Source: Strigomonas culicis
Taxonomy: Eukaryota; Euglenozoa; Kinetoplastea; Trypanosomatida; Trypanosomatidae
Length of the DNA: 64,000 bases
Assembly (NCBI GenBank): GCA_000482145.1
Contig: AUXH01000009.1
Span: forward strand, 1-64,000
Direction: 5' to 3'
This document shows, piece by piece, positions 27,701 to 37,700 of the stretch (the first letter of the stretch is position 1; each line of letters starts with the position of its first letter). A model generated the notes under the pieces. The model was not told the DNA's origin, did not search any database, and saw only the letters and a list, made by a program, of their open reading frames with translations. The position numbers and the translations under genes are program-made.

Positions 27701-29947
27701 GTGTGCGAGGTGGGCCTGGTCGACACGGACGGCGCCATCGCGTCGAGCGTGGAGGCGTGGCAGGCGACCTTCTTCACGCGCCTGGACGAGCTCCTGTCGG
27801 CCTCCATGACGTCCCCCACGGACACGGCCGCACGCCAGGTCGGGTTGCAGCGGCTGGTGCCCAGTGTGACCGCCACTCCCAGGACACCGTTCCACGAGAT
27901 GCCACTGGGCAACGGTGCAAGCGCCGCGGCGGCGGCGGTGCCGAAGCCAACGATCCACATCGCCACGGCCTATCCCCCGACGAGCGCCGTGCCCGGCATT
28001 GCGGACCATCTGTTAAAGACGCTTCAGTCCCTCCACACGGAGACGAACGGCTTGGCGGTGGAGCTCTCGACGATGAACGAGTGCATCCAGGTGATTGAGC
28101 GGCAGGAGCCGCACATTTTCATCTTTGTCATTGGCTGCGCGGAGGACGAGGACTACCCGTCCAACGGCTGCGCCTTTCTCCGCCTGCTGCGCCAGAAGGC
28201 GAACCCGCGCGACCTCTTCGCGCACGTGCAGTACTGCGTGCTCATTGTGTCGGAGACGAACGCGAACCACTTTTTCCACGGCCGCCTGATCGACAGCCGC
28301 ATGGAGGAGCTGGGGGCCACGCGCTTCTACGCGCGCGGCGAGGCGGTCGATTCGTTTCGGCTGGAGAGGACGGTCGGGCGGTGGATCGAGGGCCTTGTGA
28401 ACACGCTCGGCGTCTTCTTGGACCACCTCGCCGAGGACGCCCGCGACGGCCTCCTCGGTCCCAGTAGCGGCGGTGCCGGTGTGGCGCTGCTGGAGGGCCT
28501 GTCGCGCGACGATATCCAGACGGAGTCTGGCATACTGGAGCGCTACGCGATGGAAAGCACGACCAGCGTGCCGCTGTTTGAGCGGGCCGATGGCGTCCTC
28601 GCCGCGTGGCGGCACCTCGCGCACGCCGGCGCCGCCGTCATCCAGCTCGTGCTGGCGGTGCCGCCGAACACCGTGTGGAGCCCTGGGCAGACGATCAGCT
28701 TCCTGCCACGCAACAGCCCCGTCCAGGTGGAGCAGCTGCTCCGCCACCTGGGCGAGCCCGGCGACGCGCCGTTCCACCCGCTGAGCCTCGTCGGCGAGGC
28801 CGCCTCCTCCTACCCGACCGCACCGCTGTACGAGTTTGTCGACTTCCCGGTGAGTGTGGGCAGCGTCCTCTCGCGCTATGTCTCGCTGCGTGTTACGAAG
28901 AACAACGGGAAGGGGCTGATGGAGCTGCTGCGGAAGTGCGCCACGACGGAGGAGGAGCTGCAGGCGGTGCAGCAGGTCGAGCGCGGGCTCACGAACACGC
29001 CGACGGATATCCTCGACATCCTCCGGGCGGTCCCGTCGGTGCGGCCGCCGCTGCGCCACGTGATGGAGCACCTCGAGAAGCTTCAGCTGCGCGACTACTC
29101 CATCTGCAGCTCGCGCGCGAAGAAGGAGGAGCACGTCGCCATCTCCTTCAAGCTGCTCCAGGACGGCCTGTGCACGAACTGGCTGTATGAGCAGTGCCTG
29201 TGGGCGAGCCAGCAGGCGCCCCACACGGACGGGCGGGACCCGCTCAAGGTCAACTGGGACCTGCTGCCGTCGCAGACGCGGTGCGCCGGTGAGTGGCAGC
29301 CCATCAAGCGACGGTGTCTCATCCCCTTTGTCATACGCGCCTCGACGGAATTTCGCATGCCGCACGACCCGCTGATTCCCCTCATCCTGATTGGCCCGGG
29401 GACGGGCGTGAACCCTTTTATCGCTTTTTTGGAGGAGCGCGAGGCGTGCTGGAACAAGCAGCGCGCCGCGAAGGAGGGGGCAGAGACCGGCGACGACGGA
29501 CCCGCGGATGCCGCTTTAGAGCACAGCACAGCCGACCTCTCCTCTCCCTCGCTGCAGAGCGCGCGCGGGCCGATTCATCTCTTCTTCGGGTGCCGCAAGC
29601 GCTACGAGGACTTTCTGTTCAAAGAAGAGCTCAGTCACTTTGAAAAGACGCACGTGCTGTCCTCGCTCACGGTGGCCTTCTCGCAGGAGGCGAACGACGG
29701 CGCCTACTGGTACGGCGGGTGCTACGTGCAGGACAAGATGTTGGAGAGCGGCCTGGCCCTCTGCGAGCTCATCACGCAGCGGATGGCACATGTGTTCATC
29801 TGCGGCGAGGCGGAGTACATGGCGAAGGAGGTTTACAGCACCTTTGTGGAGCTGCTGCAGCAGAACCTGGGCTACTCGGCAAGAGCGGCCAGCGAGTACA
29901 TGGAGCAGCTGGTGAAGAGCGGCCGATATGTCCGCGACGTGTGGTAG
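24722..29947 (+). CDS. Giant CPR-type flavin reductase with six flavodoxin-like modules
   Basis: Predicted NADPH-dependent diflavin oxidoreductase of the cytochrome-P450-reductase superfamily, 1741 residues against about 600-700 for ordinary members. Module 1 (residues 5-160) has an FMN phosphate loop GSETGNSE. Modules follow near 188-300, 438-580, 695-840, 869-1026 (loop GSSTGTCE) and 1074-1230. Those other than 1 and 5 keep the flavodoxin pattern of strands but have altered phosphate loops. The reductase part follows: FAD domain at about 1270-1543 with RDYSICSS, then the nucleotide domain with GPGTGVNPFIAFLEER, HVFICGEAEYMAKEV and a C-terminal GRYVRDVW, the terminal Trp expected to stack on FAD. 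No N-terminal membrane anchor is seen, so it is probably soluble. A natural run of six His lies near residue 405. The frame is open upstream, but the ATG at 24722 starts directly at the flavodoxin fold. The electron acceptor is unknown. Confidence 0.85.
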   Translation: MSEKLYFLYGSETGNSESIARRLHQEALNDRGLVGAECMALNQVVSGKVLDPQTVEGAATSLCLVIVCSTTGEGEPPENAARFRRTLRNAKYKLHNVRYAVLALGDTNYNNFCSAAKYLDAKLHELGAIRFLQRGEADDGVDLYMIVEPWIARFWEVYPARASVTASVSHEPFSPLSQQYVDMSVAQEVAIVYANASQVCATFALFLFERVHELGGKAELYPAQYLRADAVRGEPKIVFFIVCTESDEHTLCEACAKRVNRPLPLGLLEELLLHDGAAQRYSPEAQALKDWLSGSDMRAYAPLCVAPIPEKVPFAVELDQKLKAFAAACKLEPLNKKFGPVDGGIPTIANSVEGLEQWAEAALDALPGVTSSVAVIQQSVGWFFESRVAAAFREAQLGPATAVEHRHHHHHHDADRKSVNRGIRGRENIKDDLVNDYLTPLVFLYSASPTGHISRIAHDMHVRASEHHLSSSVSELTNIVRMGFPRRATFVFIVAGDITKAMSRQLRSFRRMFEEGTHFDGVRFAILGICEASRSERFNAYALELEMLLLSLHATKIHSTGLADMDHAIEFLRVVSSFENTLWSAIMNPTRSEAYIDAASPNIAVPHSFSSFLMGGDDSLRLSSPGPAGRSDDGLGLSKDALTDRPDGYPAAGANPLLTDAPSEPPLLARVGAMAELSAFPWEAVPLCSERAPAVPLALLYSSSGMSRTIATYALQRAKELGFTRVTIASFSKYQQVDLAAYPNVVLFCESSPDGRSNGGGRFKRFLLNPAHRPDDLSAVRFSVLGLGAVPPDVLHPAFGWASLLSRLQATRVFPVALMSSMSQLHNLGLPWCTSVFAAMTVLPPPPAVPAVEAAGEGQVEERPFRLPERRLLVLFGSSTGTCEGIARELHREALERGLQSRVASLRYFDKMNFFSSETIVVVTATDAENAGGYPDVAKRFARYIHQKDHASTLLQEKRYAVLGIGSRACYPDTFCKAATRLDRRMQALGAARVCEVGLVDTDGAIASSVEAWQATFFTRLDELLSASMTSPTDTAARQVGLQRLVPSVTATPRTPFHEMPLGNGASAAAAAVPKPTIHIATAYPPTSAVPGIADHLLKTLQSLHTETNGLAVELSTMNECIQVIERQEPHIFIFVIGCAEDEDYPSNGCAFLRLLRQKANPRDLFAHVQYCVLIVSETNANHFFHGRLIDSRMEELGATRFYARGEAVDSFRLERTVGRWIEGLVNTLGVFLDHLAEDARDGLLGPSSGGAGVALLEGLSRDDIQTESGILERYAMESTTSVPLFERADGVLAAWRHLAHAGAAVIQLVLAVPPNTVWSPGQTISFLPRNSPVQVEQLLRHLGEPGDAPFHPLSLVGEAASSYPTAPLYEFVDFPVSVGSVLSRYVSLRVTKNNGKGLMELLRKCATTEEELQAVQQVERGLTNTPTDILDILRAVPSVRPPLRHVMEHLEKLQLRDYSICSSRAKKEEHVAISFKLLQDGLCTNWLYEQCLWASQQAPHTDGRDPLKVNWDLLPSQTRCAGEWQPIKRRCLIPFVIRASTEFRMPHDPLIPLILIGPGTGVNPFIAFLEEREACWNKQRAAKEGAETGDDGPADAALEHSTADLSSPSLQSARGPIHLFFGCRKRYEDFLFKEELSHFEKTHVLSSLTVAFSQEANDGAYWYGGCYVQDKMLESGLALCELITQRMAHVFICGEAEYMAKEVYSTFVELLQQNLGYSARAASEYMEQLVKSGRYVRDVW

Positions 29948-30356
29948 TGAAGTTGCATTGGCATTGAACGGGCGGTGCCCACAGGTGCAGGTGGTTCATT
30001 TCTTTTTTTTTCCCCTTTGTTTAATACATTAATGAAGCGTTATTTGTTGCGTATCGAAGCCATCAGCTGCCTCAGCTGGTAATCACGTTTTGGTGTTTTA
30101 AATGTAACAAGAATGGTGCTCACAGTATCTGTGCTTCAATACAACACTACAGCGATTAAATATGGCTTTGATTTCTGTTGTTGAACATCACACTTCTGTA
30201 GTGAGATTCACCTGCCTTTTTCATCACACATTTTTTCTTTACCTTTTCAACTCGAAGGGATAGATTTTTTCTTATTCGTTCCACAAATACGCGGGACTAT
30301 AGATTCATACACCCCTCTTAGACAATAGAGCAATAAAAAGGAATCATTGACGGACG
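29948..30356. other. AT-rich spacer
   Basis: Non-coding DNA. The T/C-rich run near 30213-30254 followed by AG at 30256-30257 is a candidate splice acceptor for the next gene. Nothing else was recognised. Confidence 0.5.
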
Positions 30357-33300
30357 ATGGCTATCACCGTCGATGCGGATCTTGTCACACGGACCTTGTG
30401 GGCGCAGCGTTCGCTGGAGAGTACGCTGCAAGCCAATGGTCAGTGCCTGCACTTATCCAGCACGACGAACGAGAGCCAGTTTGGATGCTACAGTGTGAAT
30501 CCTGTGAACGAGCTGCAGGCCGTTGTGGGGACGAGCGGCGGCTTCCTCTACGGCCTCAGCCTCAAGGAGAACAAGGTGTTCCGCTTAGCCAAGATCGAGG
30601 CGCGGAAGATACGCACCGTCGGCTTCTTCGGAGGGGCCGCGGATCCCACCGTGATCGCGGTCACCCACAAGAACGAATTGAATTTCATTAGCTGGCAGAC
30701 TGGCCGTCACCTGCAGGAGCAGTTCCCGGCGGCCTCCATGCACAGGCGGCCGATAGGGTCTCTGACGATGAGCCCCGTCCTCGCACCCAACACGTTCCTG
30801 TGCGTCAGCGCGGATACCGTCTCCTGCTGGACCTTTGCGGCCTCTGCGCCGACGACCGGCGCCTCGCACTTTGTGTGCGTCGCCCGCACCGCGCCCGCGC
30901 AGTCTGTGGTGAAGTTAGAGCGCCGCTCCTCTGTGGCTACAGGAGACCGAAAGGGGGAGGAGCGCGCTGACTCCGCGGACGCCACATTGCCGTATCACTT
31001 CACCTCCGCGAGCTTCCTGGCCCATGCGAATCAGATCTGCACGACCGAAACGAACGGCATCCTTGCCGTGTGGAGCCGCGACGAGCCGGACTGCCTGTCG
31101 AACAGCAGCGACACGCTCTTGCTGCACCGGTCGGCCAAACGGACTGTGATCGGGTCCGCGACGATTGCGGAGTACCAGCTGCAGCGCTGCCACTCGACCG
31201 GGCTGTTCCAGATTGCCTGCGGGGACGCCTGCGGTCCCTTCGTAGCGCTCGGCTCCGACACGGCCCCGGCGTCGCTGGCCTTCCTCAAGACGGACTCCCT
31301 CGACGGCATCAGTCAGGTGCGCGTGCCGACGAAGAAGCCGTGTAGCGTACAGGCGATCCGCATCGTCGAGGAGGAGCTCGTGCTGTGCACCTGCAGCGAC
31401 GGCTCCGCGGTCGGCATCGCGTCGAGCAACTACCAAGTCATCTTTGTGCTGGACCACCCGCTGCCGGCGGACCGGCGGTTCGCCGTGGCGGCGCCGTGGC
31501 ACTTCGAGGTGGCCGGCGGCACCTTTGGCACCTTCTGGAGCGGCCGGGACGTCTACCTGTACCACCTCCCCACGGCGCGCGCGTGGTACGCCCGCGCGAT
31601 CGCGGCGCTCGCGCGGAGCGACCCCGCGGCCGGCGAGAGCCAGCGGCTGCTCACCGCCGCGCGGGAGATGACGACGGTGGTGGTGCCCTTCCTGCGGCGG
31701 CCCGGCGGCCCGCCGCGCGCGGGGGACCCTCCGCCCTCCGCGCCCACGCAGCGCGCGTCGATGCGCACCTTGTCGGCAGTGGACGCGTGTCTGGGCCGCC
31801 GCGCGCTCGCCGTCGGCGCGAAGAAGCGGTCCGGTTGGATCGACGTCAACTACGTGGGCACGGACCTCCCGTCGCAGACGGCGGCGGAGCAGCGCTCGGT
31901 CGGACAGGCGACCGCGCGCGCCATGTTCATGGACGCGTTGAGTGAGGCGTCGTGGAACTACAACATGGACCGGCTGCGAGAGCACCTGGCCAAATACGGC
32001 TCCTTCCCCGCGCAGTACCGCGCCGTCATTTGGCGCTTCATTCTAGGCCTGCCGAACCGGCAGCTGACGCTCTCGCAGTTCGCGAGCCTCTCCCGCAACG
32101 AGACGCACGTGGCGGTGGCCGGCATGATGCGGCCGTACGCGCTGCCCCCCGGCACCGTCCGCACGACGGTGGAGCAAGCGCTCTCCGTTTTGTGCCACCA
32201 CTCGCCCGTCTTCGCGATGGCGTCCTTCCTGCCGCTCTTTGTGTACCCCCTCACGCATGTCTTCGGGGACGACGTGCAGTCGGTGGTGGAGGCCGCGCTC
32301 ATCCTGTTTCAGAATCAGGGAAGGGACTTCTTCCTCTGCTACCCCGAGTCCCCCACGCCGCTCATGCTCTACTTCAATCACGTGCTGGCTAAGATCGACC
32401 CCCCGCTGCGCGCGCACCTGGACCGGGTTGGGGCGCCGTGCGAGGTGTGGGCGTGGGAGGTCCTTCTGTCCTTCTACTCCGACCTCTATAGCGGCGCCGA
32501 GTGGCTGCAGATGATGGACCACGCGCTGATGATGCTCCCCATCTTTCTCTTCCACATTCACATCTACTACGTGCACGCGCTGCGCGGCCTGCTGCTGCAG
32601 GCGTGTAGCGTGGACGAGGTGCTGGAGATCCTGCGCCGGCCGCACCACGAAGCGATCAGCCTCGGTATTGTGCTCGAGTCCGCGTACAAGTACTACGGCA
32701 AGACGCTGCAGAGCCGCGCGTCGGAGGACTACAAAATGATGAGGCCCTACTTCCAGTTCCGCACGCTGGAGCCGCCGCGCTACGCGTACCCGACGGATTA
32801 CGCCGCGGACGAGGTGGTGGTGGCCGAGAAGCAGCGAGAGCTCCAGATGCTGGTGGAGGAGCTGCAGGCGCAGCGCGACGCCGCGGGCAAGCTCTCGCAG
32901 CTCGAGCGGGAGGCGGCGGAGACGACGATGCGCAACGAGGTGATCCTTCAGCAGCAGCGCGCGCGCGTGGCGGCCAAGTACGACGCGTCGGCCGAGTCGT
33001 GGCAGGCGTACGTGGCGATCGAGGGCCAGCGCAAGGCGCGGGAGGAGAAGGAGCGCCAGCTGCGGCTGCAGGTGCTGCGGACCCACGTCGGGCAGGCGGA
33101 GGCCCTGGGCCAGCTGGAGGAGGAGCTGGCCCTCGCGAGCGCGCAGGTGGGCCACCTTCAGGTGGACCGCTACAACGAGCAGGCGCGCTGGGAGATGGCC
33201 ACGCAGCTCACGGACGACGAGCTCGCGCGCCTCGAGGGCGAGTCCCGCGACCGCGTCGCGGAGGCGGTCGAGCGCCTCGCGACGCGGCAGTGTCCGACCC

Positions 33301-34235
33301 TCCCGGGGCCGTCCATGCGCGCGGCCGTCGCGCCGGACACGACGCGGACAGCGGGCACGGACCGGAGGGCGTATGTGCCACCGCCCGCGGCGCCGCACGA
33401 GCCGTCGAGTGTGTCCGCGATGGACGAGGAGGCGCTGGAGGATGCCGCGTCGCGGGAGGGCCAGCCTTTCGCGCCGCCGCAGCTGCACCGCCACGTCAGC
33501 GGCACCACGTCGCCGGTGTCCGTCGTGGACGATGACCTGAGCGCGGCGGAGACGGGCTCGTCGCCGGAGGGCCCGCCAGTGCAGGACCGAACGCACAACG
33601 ACCCGCCGCTGTCGGATCCGAATGCGAGCGGCGACCCGCCGTACGATGCCCCGCATCGCTACCCGGTCCCATCGCACCCGCTGGCACCGGGGCAGCAGCA
33701 ACAGCAGCAGCGGGAGGACCTCTTCGCGAACGAGCTGCACCGGTTGTCGCCGCAGCCCTACTACCCGCGCCAGTTTATCACGATCGAGTCGCACGTGGAC
33801 CCGAGCATGTACAGCTCCGCCATCCCGCGCCCGCCGGCCGGGGACCCCTATGCGGCGCGCTACACAGAGGACAACGCGTCGCCGGTGCAGCAGATCTACC
33901 AGCGGCTGCACCAGCAGGTGGCGCGGCCCACCTCCGCCTACGACGTCAACTATCAGCCGCCGCCGGGTCCGTCGTCCAAGGCGAGCTCCTCGACGGAGGG
34001 CAGCAAGCCTCTGTATGATAACTACGCGAGCCACGCGAGGCCCACGCAGGGGAACTACTACAACGTCGCGCGCTTCATGCAGCCCGCGGCCGGGAGCGGG
34101 TACGACCCGAATATGTTCACGAATAGCACAACGGGCACGTCCACGACGCCACCGACCTCCTATGTGTACTCCACCGGTGGTGTAAACCCGTACGAAGACC
34201 ACGCACCACGGTCCTCTTCGAGCAACACTTATTAG
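30357..34235 (+). CDS. TBC1D31 (WDR67)-like WD40-TBC-coiled-coil protein
   Basis: Matches TBC1D31 in layout: an N-terminal WD40-type propeller (about residues 30-400), a TBC domain (about 539-782), a coiled coil (818-975) and a long disordered Pro/Ser/Gln-rich tail (976-1292). The TBC domain opens with FPAQYRAVIWRFILGLPNRQL and includes a long FLPLFVYPLTHVFGDD-type block and an HIHIYYVHALRG helix. The usual catalytic IxxDxxR and YxQ fingers of active RabGAPs are not evident, so GAP activity is doubtful. In animals TBC1D31 is a centrosome and centriolar-satellite protein, so a basal-body role here is an inference. The assignment rests on architecture and TBC motifs; the WD blades are weak and could be miscounted. 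The start is the first ATG of the frame. Confidence 0.7.
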   Translation: MAITVDADLVTRTLWAQRSLESTLQANGQCLHLSSTTNESQFGCYSVNPVNELQAVVGTSGGFLYGLSLKENKVFRLAKIEARKIRTVGFFGGAADPTVIAVTHKNELNFISWQTGRHLQEQFPAASMHRRPIGSLTMSPVLAPNTFLCVSADTVSCWTFAASAPTTGASHFVCVARTAPAQSVVKLERRSSVATGDRKGEERADSADATLPYHFTSASFLAHANQICTTETNGILAVWSRDEPDCLSNSSDTLLLHRSAKRTVIGSATIAEYQLQRCHSTGLFQIACGDACGPFVALGSDTAPASLAFLKTDSLDGISQVRVPTKKPCSVQAIRIVEEELVLCTCSDGSAVGIASSNYQVIFVLDHPLPADRRFAVAAPWHFEVAGGTFGTFWSGRDVYLYHLPTARAWYARAIAALARSDPAAGESQRLLTAAREMTTVVVPFLRRPGGPPRAGDPPPSAPTQRASMRTLSAVDACLGRRALAVGAKKRSGWIDVNYVGTDLPSQTAAEQRSVGQATARAMFMDALSEASWNYNMDRLREHLAKYGSFPAQYRAVIWRFILGLPNRQLTLSQFASLSRNETHVAVAGMMRPYALPPGTVRTTVEQALSVLCHHSPVFAMASFLPLFVYPLTHVFGDDVQSVVEAALILFQNQGRDFFLCYPESPTPLMLYFNHVLAKIDPPLRAHLDRVGAPCEVWAWEVLLSFYSDLYSGAEWLQMMDHALMMLPIFLFHIHIYYVHALRGLLLQACSVDEVLEILRRPHHEAISLGIVLESAYKYYGKTLQSRASEDYKMMRPYFQFRTLEPPRYAYPTDYAADEVVVAEKQRELQMLVEELQAQRDAAGKLSQLEREAAETTMRNEVILQQQRARVAAKYDASAESWQAYVAIEGQRKAREEKERQLRLQVLRTHVGQAEALGQLEEELALASAQVGHLQVDRYNEQARWEMATQLTDDELARLEGESRDRVAEAVERLATRQCPTLPGPSMRAAVAPDTTRTAGTDRRAYVPPPAAPHEPSSVSAMDEEALEDAASREGQPFAPPQLHRHVSGTTSPVSVVDDDLSAAETGSSPEGPPVQDRTHNDPPLSDPNASGDPPYDAPHRYPVPSHPLAPGQQQQQQREDLFANELHRLSPQPYYPRQFITIESHVDPSMYSSAIPRPPAGDPYAARYTEDNASPVQQIYQRLHQQVARPTSAYDVNYQPPPGPSSKASSSTEGSKPLYDNYASHARPTQGNYYNVARFMQPAAGSGYDPNMFTNSTTGTSTTPPTSYVYSTGGVNPYEDHAPRSSSSNTY

Positions 34236-34703
34236 AGTTACGTGATGCTGTTGTATGATTCCATCATTTTTTTTTTCGGTTGTTCTGTATTATGATGCTA
34301 TACGAATTTTTATCATTAAAAGAGATATAACTATAATATACGTATGTGAAAAAGATAGAATAGACTACATATATATTTTTGTTTCTTACTTGTAGATGCC
34401 GTTAGACCTGTTCGTTTCTTTTTAAATCACTTTTCCATTTTACATGCACTATCGCATAGCGGTTTGCTGTTCAGTGTTCTTTCCGTGCTTGTGGTCCGCA
34501 CTTCTTGTATTGTATGCCTCTCTCTTCTGTCTTGTATTCTAGGTGGTAGTGGTTTTATCTTTTGAACTGCTGCTACAACTTGGTAGATTCCTTTGCATAG
34601 ATATAGAACCAAGTTGCTGTTAACGTAAGAAGCGACCACTTCTTTCGATCTATAATAGTGATTGCGTATTTTTCGCTTGGTGGGTCCTTTGAAGCTCGCA
34701 TTC
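34236..34703. other. AT-rich spacer
   Basis: Non-coding DNA with T-rich stretches. A short T/C run near 34639-34650 precedes the next ATG by about 50 bases. I see no gene or structured element. Confidence 0.5.
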
Positions 34704-37700
34704 ATGTCCACCAACCCGTTCCTCCTAGAATTCATCATCAATTTGCGATGGGCGCTGCACTTTTTAGTCAATGAATTGGACTACACCGTGAACAACCAAT
34801 ATCCTCAGATTGTGGAAGATGCAACGGAGGTGCTGCACATCTTATCCACAAGCTACGCAACAGTCTCCACCTTAGGCTCGGTGCCCCTCGGGGCCTTGCA
34901 GCTCGCGAAAGAGGCGTGTGTGTACTTGCTCGTCTCGGAAGGTATTCTGGGGAGCTGCCCGCCCACCACGCATGCCTTCCTGTTGCAGAACCGAGGCACG
35001 AAAATCTACAACTCGTCGTCCTCCTCCGGCGCCCCCTCGCACGCAAGTACTCTGAAAAGCGCCCAGGAGAAGCGGCAGGACCGGCTACCTACAACGACAG
35101 AGAGGCCGGTGAGTGGCAACGGGGCCCTGCGAGCGTCTGCTGAGCGTTTACACAGCCTCAACACGAGTGTCTGCACAGACTTGATCTCCTCCATTAAGGA
35201 TCCCGCTGTTTTCGAACGAGCGCTAGCCCCCTCCAAGCACGCGAAGAACACCAGCGTCGAGCGTCCACTCACCCACACGAACTCGATCTTCACTGCGACG
35301 AGCACGTCAACCAATCGACATGCAGAGGTGGAGAGCCACTCGCTCCAGAAGGACGACCAGGCCATGTTTTTGCTGCTGCGCTGGCTCATCGCGGAGCAGG
35401 TGCTGGCGACGAGCGAACTTGCGACCACACTCGAGGTGGATCTCGACACCGTTGTGGTGCCGGAAGCGCACGGGTCTCGGCCCCACAGCCAACGGCCCGC
35501 GTCGCACGAAGGGCGCCACAGCTCCACCCGGCCGCGCAGCAAGAGCTTCCAGGCCCAGTCGCTCATGTCGGTCAAGATGGCGCAGCTGGTGCCCTTCTAC
35601 CTCGGCGCGCACGTGCTCGTCACCCGCAGCATCTACATGGCGCACTGCATGCGCCTCCTCAGCGCGGAGGATGTGTTCGAGCACGTCCGCGCGTTGCGGC
35701 CGGAGAGTGCTCCGGTGCTGGAGGCCGCCCGTGCCGCTGCCGGCGGCGAGCTGCCGAGCGTGGACCGTGCAATTGTGCTGTGGGCCGCGACCGCCTTGCA
35801 CCTGCTCCTCAGCCACTTGCTGAACGTGCAGCTGCAGGAGAGGCGACGCGGGGAAAGCGGGCGGCGCGCCACGGAGGAGCTGGACACCGCCATTGGGGTC
35901 GTCCGTCGCCTTCACGCGGAACTCCAAAGCGACCGTCCATCCATGTTTTACGTCCATTTGCAGGACGGCGTTCTGCTGTTACTGCTCATGCACGTGTATC
36001 AATGGGATACTGTCTCCCTGTCCGATGTGCAGTTTCCCGACGCATCGGAGACGGAGGAGGCGACGCAGCAGCGGACGCTCCTGAACTGGCGCACCATCCT
36101 GTCGCTCGCGGAGAAACTTGGTCTGTGGGTGGGCTTCTACGCGGAGGAACTTGTGTACAACTACGGCGGCCCTCTGATGCTGCACCTGTTTGCCTTTGTG
36201 GAGAAGCTCTTCATGATGCTCGCCACGCTCGCCGAAGAGGGTGCGCGCGTCAGCCTGGACGAGGAGGGTGCTGCCGCCCACCTGAGCCACGATCCTACAG
36301 ATCCGGTCGACGCCTTCCTGCCATCGAGCGAGGATGCACGTAGCTCTGTTCATGGGTCGGTGGCGCGTGGTGCACTCATGTCCTCCAAGCGGCGCGAGCG
36401 ACGAGGCGAGCACGCCGAGTCGCTGCAGGACAGCCGTGCCTCCTTCAGCTCGGCGGTGCCCTCCACGGTCCTGGCCACATCCGGCAACGACCGCAGCGCC
36501 TTTGGGTCCCCACCGGATGCGAAGGCCCACCGACAGCGCAATCAAGAGCCGCCGATGCAGCAGCACTTCGCGGAAGAAGCACCGCCACAAGAGCGACGGC
36601 CGCATCCCTACGAAACGTCGGCGACGTCCGGTGGCAGCCGGAGCAGGCTGGACACCTCGCTTCCTCTACGCCCGCTGGTGAAGCACAGCAGCGGTGTCGC
36701 ACCGCCGGTGGCCAGCAGCGGGGAAAGTGACAGCTGGAATGCAAAACGTGTCGTCCAGGCGAAGCGGCGGCAGAAACCACAGGAGTCCCCGCTCGGCAGC
36801 TTCGGCGCGCGCAACACGTCGGTCGACACCATCGCCACGTCCGTCAGCGCACTAACGGTGGCGACCCCGCCGTTTGGCACCATTTCGTACCCACCGCATC
36901 ATCACGAAAAGAGGGAAGCGGAGCCGCCGTCCTGGCAGCACCCGTCCGAGCGGCTGCTGGCGGCCGCGCAGGACGGCAGCGTGCGCACGCCCAAGGCGGA
37001 GGCGAACCTCACGACGGTGTCCGTGACGAGCACGGACGCGGTGACGCCGAATCACGCGCTGGGATGGAGCCACGTGAATGTGTCGAGGTCCACCCTGGTC
37101 GGCGACTCGCTGCTGCCCGAGGCGGCGGTGGCGGTGAGCGCCGACGGCAGGCCCGGCTTCTACACCCCACCGGAGGCGAGGGTGCCAGCACCGCGAACGG
37201 GCAGGGAGGAAGCTACAGTGGAGCCGCCGCCGACCATCCGCGTGACTGGGAAGGGGAATGAGGAGGTCAGTATCCGGCACTCGACCCTGAGGATGGTGCG
37301 GCAGCCACCGGCAGAGCTGCTGCCGGCACACGAAGCGTCCACAGCATCGCAACGGCGAGAGGCTACCGCACCTGCAGACCTGTCGGCCACGACAATGGAC
37401 AGAAGCGGCACGGATGAGAGACGCACGGACCGCGGCCGGCCGCCGAACGATGAAGAGGAGGAGGAGGAAGAGGACTTCGTCGTTCTGGCTGCCCCGACCA
37501 GCGCCAACGCGTTCCAACCCATCGCCGTCGCAAGTCCGGACGAGGAGAGCTCCTACGTGGTGGACAGCGATACGCCCCTTCGACGGGCCGTGGTGGCTGT
37601 GCCGGACCTCCAGTCGCCCTCGCCCCTCTCCCCCGGCGCCTCCTCCAACGTGTACACCGGGCCCCGGCCGGACGCCAGCAGCTCCGCACCCGTCCGCTCC

